Source: Chromera velia (taxonomy: Eukaryota > Sar > Chromeraceae). Taken from it: a stretch of DNA of 54,171 nt. The DNA lies in NCBI GenBank assembly GCA_018398765.1, contig JAHBMJ010000206.1, forward strand, positions 1 to 54,171, written 5' to 3'. The notes beneath the pieces are model-generated. The model was not told the DNA's origin, made no database searches, and worked only from the letters and a program-made list of their open reading frames with translations. A program made the position numbers and the translations under genes. Position 1 is the first letter of the stretch, and each line of letters opens with the position of its first letter. Below, piece after piece: positions 11,265 to 22,792 of the stretch.

Positions 11265-11506
11265 ACCTTCCGCCCCACAACTCTTTCATTGAGCCATTTT
11301 GCGTTTGTTGGTTTTGTTGTTTCCCTTCCCCCCCCCTACCTCCTACCTCCTTCAATCACCCCCCAGCGCTCTCTCTGCCGGAGACTCGACCAGACCAAAA
11401 ACCTCCAACCGAACTTGCAATCTCGCCAAGAAACCATTTCACACAACAGATAGAGGACGGCAGACAGAGATGCAGGGCAGAAGAGAGAGGAGAAATCAAA
11501 GAATAA
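11242..11506 (+). other. Possible exon at the 3' edge of copy A
   Basis: After a TGCAG acceptor in copy A, a frame reads LVFSFPPTFRPTTLSLSHF and continues through a moderately hydrophobic stretch. Copy B has the matching LVFSFPPHFHP start followed by a clear membrane segment. No upstream exons or transcript evidence are visible, so it may be non-coding. Confidence 0.15.
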
Positions 11507-12857
11507 ATGTACGGTTTTCATTCAGTCCAGCTGCGCTGCATCAATTTTCTCTCCTCACTTCACGGCATACAATCGAATAAATGAATCCCTTTCGTAAGAA
11601 AAAGACAAAAAAGAAACGAGTGAATGGGGTAAAGAGTTCACTCCCTCATTCACTAGCCATTCCAACTACCCCGCTGCGAGGGAGAGAAGGCGGTGTGGGG
11701 GGGCGTGCGCGAGAGAAGAAAAGAAAAGAAATAAGGGACCCAGCAAACACCCACCCGTGCAGCATCAGCCCCAATCTGAGCACGCGAATTCGCAGGCACA
11801 GGCACGAACGTTTATTTGTGCGAAAGCAGACTGCATGCACAGGCGCGTTCTCTCTGTTTGCCTTTCCCGTAACTTTCTTTCGCCTCGGTCTTCTCCTGTC
11901 CACCCACCCACTCTATGCATCAAGGCAAGCCAGTAACGGGCACGGTTCTCCTGTCCCTCCGGCTGTTTCTTGTTTGTTCCCTTCCCTTCCGTCTCATCCA
12001 CACACCGACCGTGTCTGTGCATGGAGGGAGGGAGGGAGGGAAAGGAGACGTGTGAAGAGGGCCACCCACGCAAAAGAAGACTTGAAATGAATGGCCTGCA
12101 GGGAGGGCCCAAGCAGGAAAAGGAAAAGGGGGATGTCCTCCAGAGGACGACCTCGCATCCAGCCCCCTCTCCCCTCTCTCGCATTCATTCGCTTGTCTCA
12201 TCTTCCCAGGCGAAGGGAGGCCACCAACTGAAGAGATGAGCGAATAAACTCTGCTCCCCTTTTCTTCAGCCCCCCCGCCACCCTTCCTTTCCGACCTCTT
12301 TCCTCCTTAAATACTGGTCGTGTACAGACGACGCAAAGAAAAAAGGGAGAGGGCAGAAAGAATCACAGGATTCACCAGAAACCGGAATATTCCTCTTTGA
12401 TTCCCTTCAAGCGATCCTTAATCTGCCTGCGTTTCTTGGACTGCCTACATTCAACTCTTCAATTCTATTTGGTGACAGCTCTCTTCGATTGTCGTTTTGC
12501 TCTGTCTGTCTGTTTGTGGCTCTCAACCGATTGCACCCACCGACAGGAGAAGGAGAAAAAAAGGACCTCTTGCGATCCCCTTCGTCTCCTCTCTCTCGCA
12601 GAACGGCGGAGTCACCGTGCCACTCCCGAGCCTACGCTGGCCTGGTGCGTAAAAAAATGTGTTTTGTCTTTCCATTTGTTGAATGAATCTTCTTTCTCAC
12701 CTTGTCCTATCGTTTCCCGCGTATAACAAGCAAAGCCAAGCAGCGACAAGGACGAGACGCATTCAAAAAAAAAAGGGTAAAAAGGGAAAAGCGGATTTGA
12801 CTTGCTTTCTTGCCTCGTTCTCGACCCTTTATGGATACGTGAACGGCACTGTCAGTC

Positions 12858-13315
12858 AGATCAACGAGTGGAACTTTTCAACGGACACTCATTGCACAAA
12901 AATCAGACACGCAAGCACTCTTCTGCATGGAGCAGCAAGAAATCGAACTTTCTCATGATACATGGTCATTGTTTTTCTTGATTGTTCGCGTTTCCTCTTT
13001 CACACACAGCCAGAGACGAGCCTGACCAGAGGGCATCCTTCAGTCAGTCAGTCTGTCAGAATACATGGAGGGCTGACTGGCCTGGCTGTCCGACAGAAGA
13101 AGCGAGAGAGGGAGGGGAAGGGAAAGCAAGGGAAAGATGCGAGGGAAGAGAGGGAGGGAGGCAAAGATGCGTGCCCAGAGAATTCAAGCAGACAGGCAGG
13201 CAGTCGCAGGAGAGGAGGGACAGATGACCAGTCAACCGATCCCCTTCAGAAGTCTTCCTCACCGCTCACGCTGCCTCCTTTCATATCTACAGGGCTGGTG
13301 TTCTCCTTCCCTCCG
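12858..13315 (+). repeat. Direct duplication, copy B
   Basis: Second copy of the 10858 segment, exactly 2000 bp downstream at its left edge. It holds extra sequence of about 26 bp around 12960-12990 and about 31 bp around 13140-13165 that copy A lacks. Left of the copy is GTCAGTCAG, the commonest donor sequence of this genome. Confidence 0.9.
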
Positions 13316-13417
13316 CACTTCCACCCCGTGACACTCCCCAAGTACTCTGTCACTGCGTTATTGCTGGTCATGCTTGCTGTCTTTCTTTTCTTTCGAACGC
13401 CGACAGGAGGCTTTTGA
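13293..13417 (+). CDS. Possible terminal exon with membrane segment (partial)
   Basis: Follows a CTACAG acceptor at the end of copy B and enters in phase 1 (GG then CTG GTG). It encodes about 40 residues: a Pro/His/Phe-rich start, then VTALLLVMLAVFLFF and the tail RTPTGGF before TGA 13415-13417. The hydrophobic stretch is long enough to cross a membrane. The upstream exons are not identified (12610-12656 has an exon-like look but is unproven), so this may be chance. Confidence 0.25.
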
Positions 13418-13419
13418 AG

Positions 13420-14560
13420 CCCTTTTTGTTGCACTTCCATTCCTTTCGGGTCTCTTCTGTTGCATGTGCTAAAATCGTCTCCATCAGCATCGGCCGAGCG
13501 GAAAGAACGCTCATGCCCGCAAGGACGAGAGAGAAAAGATCTGTGTGTGTTGGCATACAGTCTCGTGCGTCCTCCATTATTGGAGAATTTCACGGAGCGG
13601 GAGGAGAGAAAAAGGGCAGGGAAGTAGGGAGGGTGAGAGAACGAAGAGGGAGGCAGTGCATGCGAATTGACAGAATGAAGAATTATTTCTTTCCCTGCAT
13701 GGTGCGAAGCTCATGGAAGGAAGATCGACCTGTCTGACACACACCGCATCATCATGCCCTTGTGGCGAATGAAAGCAATGAATGACTCGATGCATGACGA
13801 GTAGTAACATGTGGATGAATCTGTCTCTTTCTTGTTGTGTTGTAGAACCCTTTGCTCGACTGATTGAAACACAACAAACAGAAAGACATAACGGGAAGAC
13901 TCTACACTCCGTCGTTGTTTATGCATAAGGGGAAAAAGGGACGAAAACAGAAAGGAACAGATGGGAGGGACCTCCAAGAACGCCCACCAAATTGAGGCAG
14001 AAAACATGCTCTCTCTCTCGGCTGAATTTCTTCTTCTTTCCCGTTTGCAGTGCAGCCCCCCAACAGAACTTCCTCCTGCCCTCGATTTCTCTTTTCAACT
14101 TTCCTTGTTCCCCTCTCCCCCACTCCCACAGGCACACTTTGCGTGTGTAGAGATCGTTTGAGAGAGTTGAACATTCACGCACGCACACACACAGCGAAGG
14201 AACAAATGGACAGCTAGAACGACCGACCTTAGGTCCATCACCCCTTTCACGCATCCTTTCAGATACATCTATTTCCTTTCTGCTAGCATGGGCAAAGCGC
14301 CTGAGTGAGAGCTGGAAGGAAGAATCTACTAAAAAAAAAAAGCAAAACAATTATCTGTCTGTCCTTTCAGCTCTCGCAAACCCATCCAATCCAAAATGGA
14401 GACCTTGCACTGCGTCATCTTTACATCTTGTCCTCCTTGTCGCGAAAAATTTAAAGTCGTCCTGTTGTAGGCAAAATATCAGCCAAAAAAAAAAGCGCTC
14501 CCGGGAACGGATCATCCATCCAACGGTTGCTTGCAACTGGACCTGACGGGAGGATTTTAT

Positions 14561-14595
<35 letters not shown>

Positions 14596-15750
14596 TCCTA
14601 TCGATCAACCTCCCTGGTGCTGCTGCTTCTGTGTCTGTCTGTCTGTCTGTTTCTTTTTCGAGCTAGAGCAGAGCGCTCGGTGGGGAGGAATTTGAACGAT
14701 CGATCGACAGTCAGAAAGAAGGAAGGAAGGAACCTCCAGTGATCGAGCAAGCACCAATGCACTGCAGCCAGCCTGACCAGCTTTGCTTGGCAGATTTGCA
14801 AATCGCATTGCACGAACGAAGAAATTGGCGGAGAGAAGAGAAGAGAAGAGAAGAAGAGAACACACACAGGCCATGAGAAAAGGAGGCAAGACAAGAAAGA
14901 GCTAGGGACAATGCCTGCATGGCGGATCTTCACCTCCCTGCCCGTTTTCTTTTCTGAAACCTCCATTTTCTCAAAGAGGCACAAAGAGAGGAAGGAAAGA
15001 AGGGAGAAAGGGGTGGAGAGGGAGAAAGTGAGAGAGAGAGCAGCAATCCTGAAGGATCTTCGCCGTCTTCTCCCTCAAACGACTAGAGCGAAAGGTATGA
15101 ATGCACAAAAATCAAACCCACAGGGAGAGGGAGAGAAGAGGGGGGGAGGAAGCAGGCACAAAGGCACAGACACAAACGTAAACGTAGACTCAAACGCATA
15201 GACACACACAGAGAGAGAGAGAGGGAGGGAGGGAGAAAGGGAGGGAGAGAGAGAAATAGAAGCAGAAACACGAAGAGAAAAAAAGAAAGAAGAATCATTG
15301 TTTCATCCTTTCACAGACGGTAACCGAGCTTGCCAGCTAGGCTCATAGAAGGAATCAGTGGAAGGAACAAACAGGAGAAGATCGAGCATGAAGAGAAAGG
15401 AAAGTCTGAAAGGAAGGAAGAAAGGAATGTGTTGACTTCAGCATAGGAGGGCTGAGGGAGGCTGCATGGGGAGGGGAGGATTTCTCCCTGGCTCCCTCCC
15501 GCCCTGCCTACTGGTTATCTCTCTTTTTTTCTCGGCCTGCTCAGACGGATGGATGCAAGACAAGTGAGTGAGTGAGTGAGCGGACGACTGATTCTTTTTT
15601 TTGGACAGACAGACAAACAGGCGGAGAGACAGAGAGAAAAAATGGGAAAACCGCCATCCTTCCTTCCAGATGACAGACAGGTGCGTGCGCAGCCAGACGG
15701 ACAGACAGACCCAGACATGCAGTCCTTTTTCTTCTATCGCACACACACAC

Positions 15751-15785
<35 letters not shown>

Positions 15786-16137
15786 GAGGGCGGTTCTGTC
15801 CTTTCTTCATTTTTCTGCTAGATTCTCTCAGGTGTTTTTGCTGTGCTCTGTTTGCATCTCTCTTTTTTCCGTGTCTTGGTAGAAACTTGCATGAGAGATA
15901 GCAAAAGACGCGCGGGAGGAGAGCTGACTAAAGGAGAGGAAAAGAGAAAGAGAGAAAGAAAGCAAGGAAGGAAGGAGGGACAGGTTGCTTGTGGCATCGC
16001 TGTCTTCGTTTGTTTCTTTCTGTGCTTTTGCATGGGTTGATCGGACGAGAGGCACAGGACGGCTGGACCACATGGCAAGTGAGCACACACTCACGGATGA
16101 ATACACACGCGCACCGTAAAGGTGTTACCGCCTCTCC

Positions 16138-16171
<34 letters not shown>

Positions 16172-16837
16172 TGAATGCATCAAGAGGGAATAAATGGAGA
16201 ATTCATACGAGAAGAAACCAACAGACACACAGGAAGGGCCCGACCGTCCGTTCCATTCTCCTCGACCTCCAGCCTAGCAAGACCAGCATAACACATCATG
16301 ACGGGGCCGAGCAGAGAGCAAAATCCAACCAACCGCCCGACAGCTGGGTGGGTGGGTGATTTTTCGCTCCTTCTTTTTCTCTTGGCTCGTTCTGTTTGCT
16401 GTTTTTTTTCTGCCCCCCCCCCTTTTTTTGTGGCCCAGAAAAACCAGAAACACGCACGCGCACGTATTTGTTGACCCACCCTCCCAACGCTCACTTCCGT
16501 TCTCGAAAACAGAAGAAAGAAACAAAGAACCAGAAAACGAGCTACAGACCTTGCAAGCACAGGGCAGGCATGCATGCATGAATGGGGACCGACAGGGAAA
16601 AAAGAGGCCGACGCATCAAGACTGAAAAGGGAGACAAGGACAGACTGGATGAGCATCAGTGCGCGCGTCTTTCCTTCCCCTCCCTTCCCTTCCGTGCGCA
16701 CCTTCCGTGCGCACATTCGATATTTCATCCGTCTCATGTGTTTCCTTCAACGAACTTGCCTTTTCAATTTGATAAGCAAGACGCGATCACAAGGAAGAAA
16801 ACAAGGCCTTTCTCCACATGAAGCGGCGCTCGCTCGC
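13420..16837. other. Long intergenic stretch, microsatellite-rich, no gene established
   Basis: About 3.4 kb with GA/CT-rich sequence, (CA)n at 15740-15782, (ACAG)n at 16137-16170 and GGGA-rich purine tracts near 15200-15250. Many frames of 60-190 codons exist, but their composition follows the simple repeats and none shows a recognisable domain or a chain of frame-compatible exons. Confidence 0.5.
14562..14592. repeat. (TC)n microsatellite
   Basis: About 15 CT units in non-coding sequence. Confidence 0.9.
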
Positions 16838-19800
16838 TCAGTGGGTCTGGGCGGGCGCGCAAAGGGCAAAGTAGGGGAACCAGCCAGACCTCTGTTCCCC
16901 CCCACCCCCACGCCCCCCCTGCACCGAGACAGAGACAGGGGAGACCGCCGTCCCAAAGCACCAACCACTGTCCTCCACCCTGTGCACAGTCACATGGTCA
17001 CCTGCAGAGTCAGGCACGATCATACGAGAATCTCTATGTGCATGCATCTATCTGTGACCGTGTCCGTGTGCCCTTCTACGTATTTTTCTATCAGTCAAAG
17101 GAAGAGACGTGTGGGCTTGTCGGGAACACAAATAGAGAAGACTGTGAACCGATCGGATCTGTCCCAATGACCAGACTGAAAAAGGGGAAAGTCGAAGAAA
17201 AGACAGAAAGAAGAAGCGACGCGAACGATCAGATGGAAAAAGATGAAGGGGCAGTAAGTAAAACAGTGCATGCATGCAGGGAGGGAGGGAGGGAGGGCAG
17301 AGACACGCGTGGGAAGGGAAGCAGGGAACGTCAAGAGAGGGAGGAGGGCTGACCGGAAACGATGGAGATCTCGTTGGTGCTCCCGGTGCTGTGGGGCGTG
17401 AAGGCGATGTACGGCACCCCGACCTCTATCGCGTGTAGCGTTCTGCGAGACGGTACAACAGATGCCTGCTCCTGTTGCTGCTCCTGCTGCTGTGTTCCTG
17501 CCTGTGGCTGCTGCCCCGGTGATGAGTGGGCTGCAGTCAATCGGTGATGAGTGGGTGGTTGCGGCTGGTAGGTTGCCATTGCGCCCATCGGCTGAGGCTG
17601 GGCTCTCGCTACTGGGGCCTGGCGCGTTGCCCCATGCACCGACTCTGGCTGGTAGGCTGCCGGCATCGGTGTTTGTTCGTGCGTGGCCGTGGGGTCGTAG
17701 ATGGAGACCGAGACCGGGAGCTGTCCTCCTTGCAGTCTTGCCTGCTGGAGGTCTGGGAACGCAGGCTGGTGCTGAGGCCTTTCTTGTTCCTGTCGTTGGC
17801 CCCAGTGTTGTTGCGGGTGGTTCGGGAGAGAAGAGAAGGACACGGTGACCCCACCGCACGAGGGGTCGGGAGGGTCGGGGGGACGGGAGGATGCGGGACA
17901 TTGGCGGCCTGTTGCGGCAGATCCGTTCGAGAGGTGCGGGCTGGCTACTGGAGCGGGTGCGTGAGAATAAGGATGGTGGTGCGGATGTCGTACGTAGGTC
18001 TCGGGTAAAAGGGGGGCGGTCTGGGTAGAAGTATGTGTGCCTAAGTGCTGCCCCAACCCCCGTACCTGCGTTTCTCTTTCGGAAGCAGGTGGGGCTACTG
18101 GGGTAGTGACACACGGAGGGGAGCCGGAAAGCGATACGGAGCTGGGATCAAAGATGTGTCCCTGCAGCTGAGGTGGCGGTGTGACTAGGAGAGGACGACT
18201 CTGCGGCTGCGGCTGCGCCTGTGTCCGTCTCTTTTGAGTGGAAGGAGAGGCGGCGGCATCCACCGGCAGGGGGTAGGAGGCCATGCAAGCTGAGGGGAAA
18301 ACAGGCTGCGGCAGTCTTCCGTTCTCGGCCTCAGCAGCCATTGGAAAGGGATCGAACCCCCCGTAAGGCTGCTGAGGGGCAGCAAATCGGTGGTCATCTG
18401 GATTCTGATTCTGGCTGACACGCAAACACGATGAGGGGAGGGCGCCAGTGGAAGAAGACGACGATCCACTCACCTCCCTTTGGTATCCCTCCCTTGGAAT
18501 TGTCAACCCACAGCCTGAAGAGCCGCCTGCCTGCTGCTGCTGCTGCTGCTGCTGCTGCACCTGGGGTATGGCTGTCCCTCTCCTCTCTACGGCCGTCGGA
18601 CCCCCCATACCGTCTCCCGAGGAGCTGTCGTCACTGGTGCCGGGACTGATCGAATGTGTCGGCTGGGCACCTGACGAGCTGCGCGGCTGCCGTCCCCCGC
18701 TTCTCATCACAGCCCCTGCCCCTCCTCCGGATGACGTGGTGTCGTCACTTTCCCCCGGACTGGGCGCAGTGGAAGGCTGCGCAGTGCCACCCCCAGAGGA
18801 GCTGAAGGGCTGCTGCTGCGTTCCTGTCTCCCCCCTCTCCCCGGACCCGTTCCCTGAGGAGGAAGCCTTGCTTCCCGGCTCGTCCGCCGACACTGTCGAC
18901 ACGCGAGAACGACGGCCCTTCTTACTCTGGCAACTGCCGCACACACAGAGCTCGCGCTGCTTTGCAAGCTCTGCCTCAGCTTTCGCAAGTCTTGCCTGCA
19001 ATCATGTGCGTGGATTTGCAAAATGATATTTGTTTGTGATAAATGCAAAACCGATTGAACTGATGGAAAGGAAGCTGTAAGAATTCATTCATTTGCTCGA
19101 CCTAACCATGCCGTATGCTTTCGCTTCATTCTCTTTTCCCAGGCGAGCTCACAGGTATGGGTTCACTTTGCATATCCGAATCGGAAGCCGTTACCTCTTC
19201 GCCCTCTCGCTTTCTCCCACTCCCTCGTCTCGGTTGCTCTTTCTTTCTTTCTTTCCGTCTTGTACGCACAAAACGCACAGCGGGGCAGATACCCAGGGGT
19301 GATGGAGGACATACGGCACTCGCAATGATTCGCTTTGACTTTAGGAGAGCAGTAACACACATTCAAGAAAAGACAGGGAGAGAGAGGCAAGAAAGGAAGC
19401 AGCCGTGCAGGAAGAAGGGACTGACCCTGAGTGCATCTGCTTGACTCTGGAACGTGCTCTTCTGGAGGTCTGCCAGGCACTTACTCACGAACGGGTGTGC
19501 CGTGCCTGAGTCCTCCGTGTTCGCCGAGTACAGAAACTGACGGGGAACCGAGACCACCGTCCAGGTGCTGCAGGCAGGCAGGCAGGCAGACAGGAAGCCA
19601 GGGAGCAGCGTACAATGTTGACACCTCTGCTCATTCGCAAGCCGAGAGACCGTCTACAAATTTCAGAGAGGATGGAGTGTATGAAGCTGACAAAGCAAAC
19701 TCAGACTTGGAAAGGAGGGGGAAAGAGAAATGAGCTTTGAAAACGATTCACTCTATGTGACTCTGGCGGTCCCGACGGAAACATTCCCTTCTCACTGCCT

Positions 19801-20121
19801 GTGTGAATCTCTTGAAAGGAGAAATCTCAAGGACCCGCGTTTGCTTCTTGCAAACGAACGAGCAAGCCAAAGAGAAAATTAACAAACCAACCCAGCTAGC
19901 TCTCTTTGACGCAACCAACCAACGAACCATCTGTGTAGGCCTCCAGAGTTTGGGTACGGGTCGATGTCGCGTTTGAGGAGGAACTGAGGCACTCCCACGT
20001 TGCCAGCCTTGATGTCATAGATGATCTTGGGGTCCTCAACACCTCTGCCGAGTTCTCGCAGTTTCTCCTCCCTCGCTTCCTTCTTCCGATCTCTTCTGTT
20101 CATAAAAGGACGTCCTGTCAT
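16838..20121 (-). CDS. Q/P/S-rich protein with C-terminal SH3 domain, four exons, 713 aa
   Basis: Exons on the minus strand: 20121-19928, 19567-19426, 18995-17354 and 17001-16838. The joins are phase 2, 0 and 1 and all keep frame; total 2142 nt with stop TGA. Start ATG 20121-20119. Residues 1-64 are basic then hydrophilic, with FLLKRDIDPYPNSGG. Exon 2 runs into exon 3 as one continuous helix (ADALRARLAKAEAELAKQRE, about 107-127), which independently supports the splice; a CVCGSC cluster follows. Exon 3 is mostly low complexity and includes polyQ encoded by the CTG tract at 18534-18558. The last ~75 residues form an SH3-type domain: YIAFTPHS, NEISIVSGDHVTV, DSGWCFGTA, then an unusual Gly-rich loop and SGWFPYFAL. 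SH3 domains bind Pro-rich peptides; this protein is itself Pro-rich. A cytoskeletal or trafficking adaptor role is inferred. An exon upstream of the ATG cannot be excluded. Confidence 0.8.
18531..18559 (-). repeat. CTG/CAG trinucleotide run encoding polyglutamine
   Basis: Ten CTG units on the plus strand read as CAG on the coding strand, giving a Q9-10 tract in the SH3 protein. It is prone to length change. Confidence 0.9.
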
Positions 20122-20917
20122 TTTCACAAAACATTTACAGCATAAATACGGATCTGTTTGCAAGTGCAGCTTGACCGCTACTGCACGGAACGACTTGCTG
20201 ATGCAAATTGACAAACGGAGAAGCTGATCATTAAAGAGACACGGCCGACAGAGACAAGACGGTCGCAGCGACAGAAACAACACTGTCGTCGAAAAGAGAC
20301 ACGCTGCTGGGAAATATATAGAGTTGGTGTAAAGACAGATACTTCCGGACTATCATTCGACTTGCGCAAAACTCTGACTGCTTGGTCTGAAGTCCTTCTT
20401 GAATGAATCTGCTGTCCACAGAAGAGGGGTTCAAGAGGACACTTTTCGAATTCATGCTCACACGCGCTCAATTATGCATGAGACCAAGCCTGCATGCATC
20501 TAAGATTTAGCCCTCGTGCAGGCTGAGCCCGCGAATGCCCCCGCGGTGGCCGGGCGGCGCAAAAAAAAAAAAATTAATTTAAAAAAACATATCGGTTCGG
20601 CCCCGGAAAGTTCACAAAAATCAACGGAAGTTCGCTTTCCGGGGCGGCGGGGCATGCATAATCAACGCCAAAGTGCCCCGGACGGCGTTTCGCAAAAGTT
20701 TCGCTCCGCCGTTCGGGACCTCAGTTTGAACCGAATGCGTGCGTCAACTTTTTCCTAGCTCTGTACTCTTTGCGCCTCCTGTCATCTCCTGTCACCCATT
20801 GTCACCCTTCTTCCGCGCTACGGCCCCTCTACTTTTGTATTGATATGTGTGAAGTTGTCCCTCTGATCCGTCTGGCCGTGCATCCCTTCCTGTGATCGAG
20901 GCTGGTCGGGTGTAGAT
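20122..20917. promoter_or_regulatory. Divergent intergenic region with perfect 11-bp inverted repeat
   Basis: About 0.8 kb between the start codons of the SH3 gene (-) and the Cys-rich gene (+), so it must hold both promoters and 5' UTRs. GCCCCGGAAAG at 20600-20610 is exactly inverted at 20635-20645, separated by 24 nt; an A13 run and TTAATTT lie just left of it. No TATA box at a convincing distance was identified. Coordination of the two genes is inference. Confidence 0.45.
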
Positions 20918-22761
20918 ATGAGCCCCGCAACAAAAAGCAGCTTCTTTGGCTGCAGTCTGTGGAGAGGGTGTCTCTCCAGAGTGCCTCTTTACTCCTTCGT
21001 GCTTGCGCTGCTTGCCAGTGCTCCTGAAGGTAGGCTCTCCATTTCTCATACTGACTATGGACGCCACAGGCGAACAACACGATGCAGCTTTGGTGGTAAC
21101 TAACGAGGGTTCAGTTTTGTGCTTTTTTATACACCCTGTGCGTGGTGCAGGATCGTCGCACCTTCGTCACGATGAGGCTGCGCGCAGGGAGCAATCAAAG
21201 TTCCTTTGCGAGGATGGAGACGGCAGCTTGAAGGGGGTTCCTTCCCCTCACTGCACAAAGGAAGGGGAGACGACCTCATACCTCAACAGCCGTCTCCTGC
21301 CTGGAGGAGGGGGGCTTCTCGTGCGCGTGGCTGACGAGTTCTACTTCACACACGACAACGGAGGGATTGACTGCACACCCGTATCGTACCTCTCGGCAGA
21401 CACAGAGGTTCCCTATGCCGTCTGGCATGCTCCATGGTGCGCTGCTCGAGGCAGACTGCTATCATAAGAGGCTCTGTATAGTGTGCGCGAGAGAAAGGGG
21501 GCGGGGGGGTTGTATGTGAGCATCCATACAATTATAGAGGCACCTTGAGAATCTAAGATCATTTCTGCCCCGGCTCACCATCAGGTTCTCGCCCCAGCAG
21601 TCTCTTTTCTTCATGCAGTCTCTCTCTGCCCTTTCTTTCTTACTCTGGTGCTTGTTATTCCGATGCCACTGACGGGTTCGTTTTTTTGCTGCCCTTCCCT
21701 GCCTTTTGTACCTGGATGCGTCAGTGTCTGATGTGTGTAGACGCGTCCGTCGAGGCGTGTGTCCTCTCTGCAGAGCCGGAAGACATGGTGTGGAAAGAAG
21801 AAAAAGAGTCATGAAACAAAGCCGATACACCTTCACATTGAATTGCATATCCAAAAACACCGGTATGCACACAGCATCACATATGTACTAGCTGCGTTTC
21901 GATCCTCCTTACCTGCGTGCATGCAGGTATTTCAAAGAGGCCATGCGGAACGAGACGCGGGAGCTGGTGTACTCGGACCCCCACTGTCCCTCTGCAGCCT
22001 CCACCTGGGCCGCCTGCCCTCCCGATGAGTCAGTCAGCCAGGCAGGCAGGCAGACAGGCAGTCGGTGGTCCAGTCAGTCTCGTCTCTTGTGGTGCCCATG
22101 CTTTTGTTGCTGTGTTGCCTTCCCTTTCTCTTCCTTTCTCTCGTACTCTGTGTGTGTGCGTGTGTGGTGTGTGTGGTGTGTGTGGTGTATGGTGTGTGTG
22201 TTTATGTGTGCGTGTGTGCGCGTGCTTGTGCACATCTGTTGATCGACGTGCACTTATGTACAAAAATGCGCGTCTGCAGGTCTGTCGGTCTGGACCCTCC
22301 GAAACGCAGTGCAGCTGTGGGGTGGGATTTTCCTGTTGTGACTTCCGTGATAGGAAAAAGATTCGAGGAAGGGGACAGCCGGGTGAGACCGTCTGCCTTG
22401 TATTCCCACGACTCCAACAGCTGCAATGACGCTTATGCTGACAGGGAGGGGAGGGAGGTGGACAGCTTCTGGGGGAGACACCCGAAGACCGGACAGGGGT
22501 GTCGGATGGGCATTAGCTCGGACGGGGGTTTTGAGTGGGCTGGAGATTTGTGCTGTGCCCCTGGTGGTAAAGGAAAGGGAAAGGGGGGCGGAGAGAGAGT
22601 ATTGGAGGGGCACCGTTGCCTGACTCGACTGGAGAGGCAGTGCGAGTGCGAGTGGGAGTTTGGGGGACCCGAGGGCGACTGGAAGCTGTGGGTTGAGCAC
22701 TACATCAGATTCAGGGGGTCCAACGAGGGCAAATTCTGGAAGAAGGAGTGGCAGAAATATT

Positions 22762-22792
<31 letters not shown>

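Noticed and set aside
13246-13593. Minus-strand 115-codon frame with fairly normal composition
   Set aside because: Overlaps duplication copy B. No domain, no frame-compatible neighbouring exons, and copy A does not keep the frame.
16574-17170. Plus-strand 198-codon frame
   Set aside because: Antisense to the SH3 exon and otherwise formed from repeat-like sequence; no domain.
17462-18008. Plus-strand frames of 128 and 160 codons
   Set aside because: Antisense shadows of the long third exon of the SH3 gene, which has splice and domain support.
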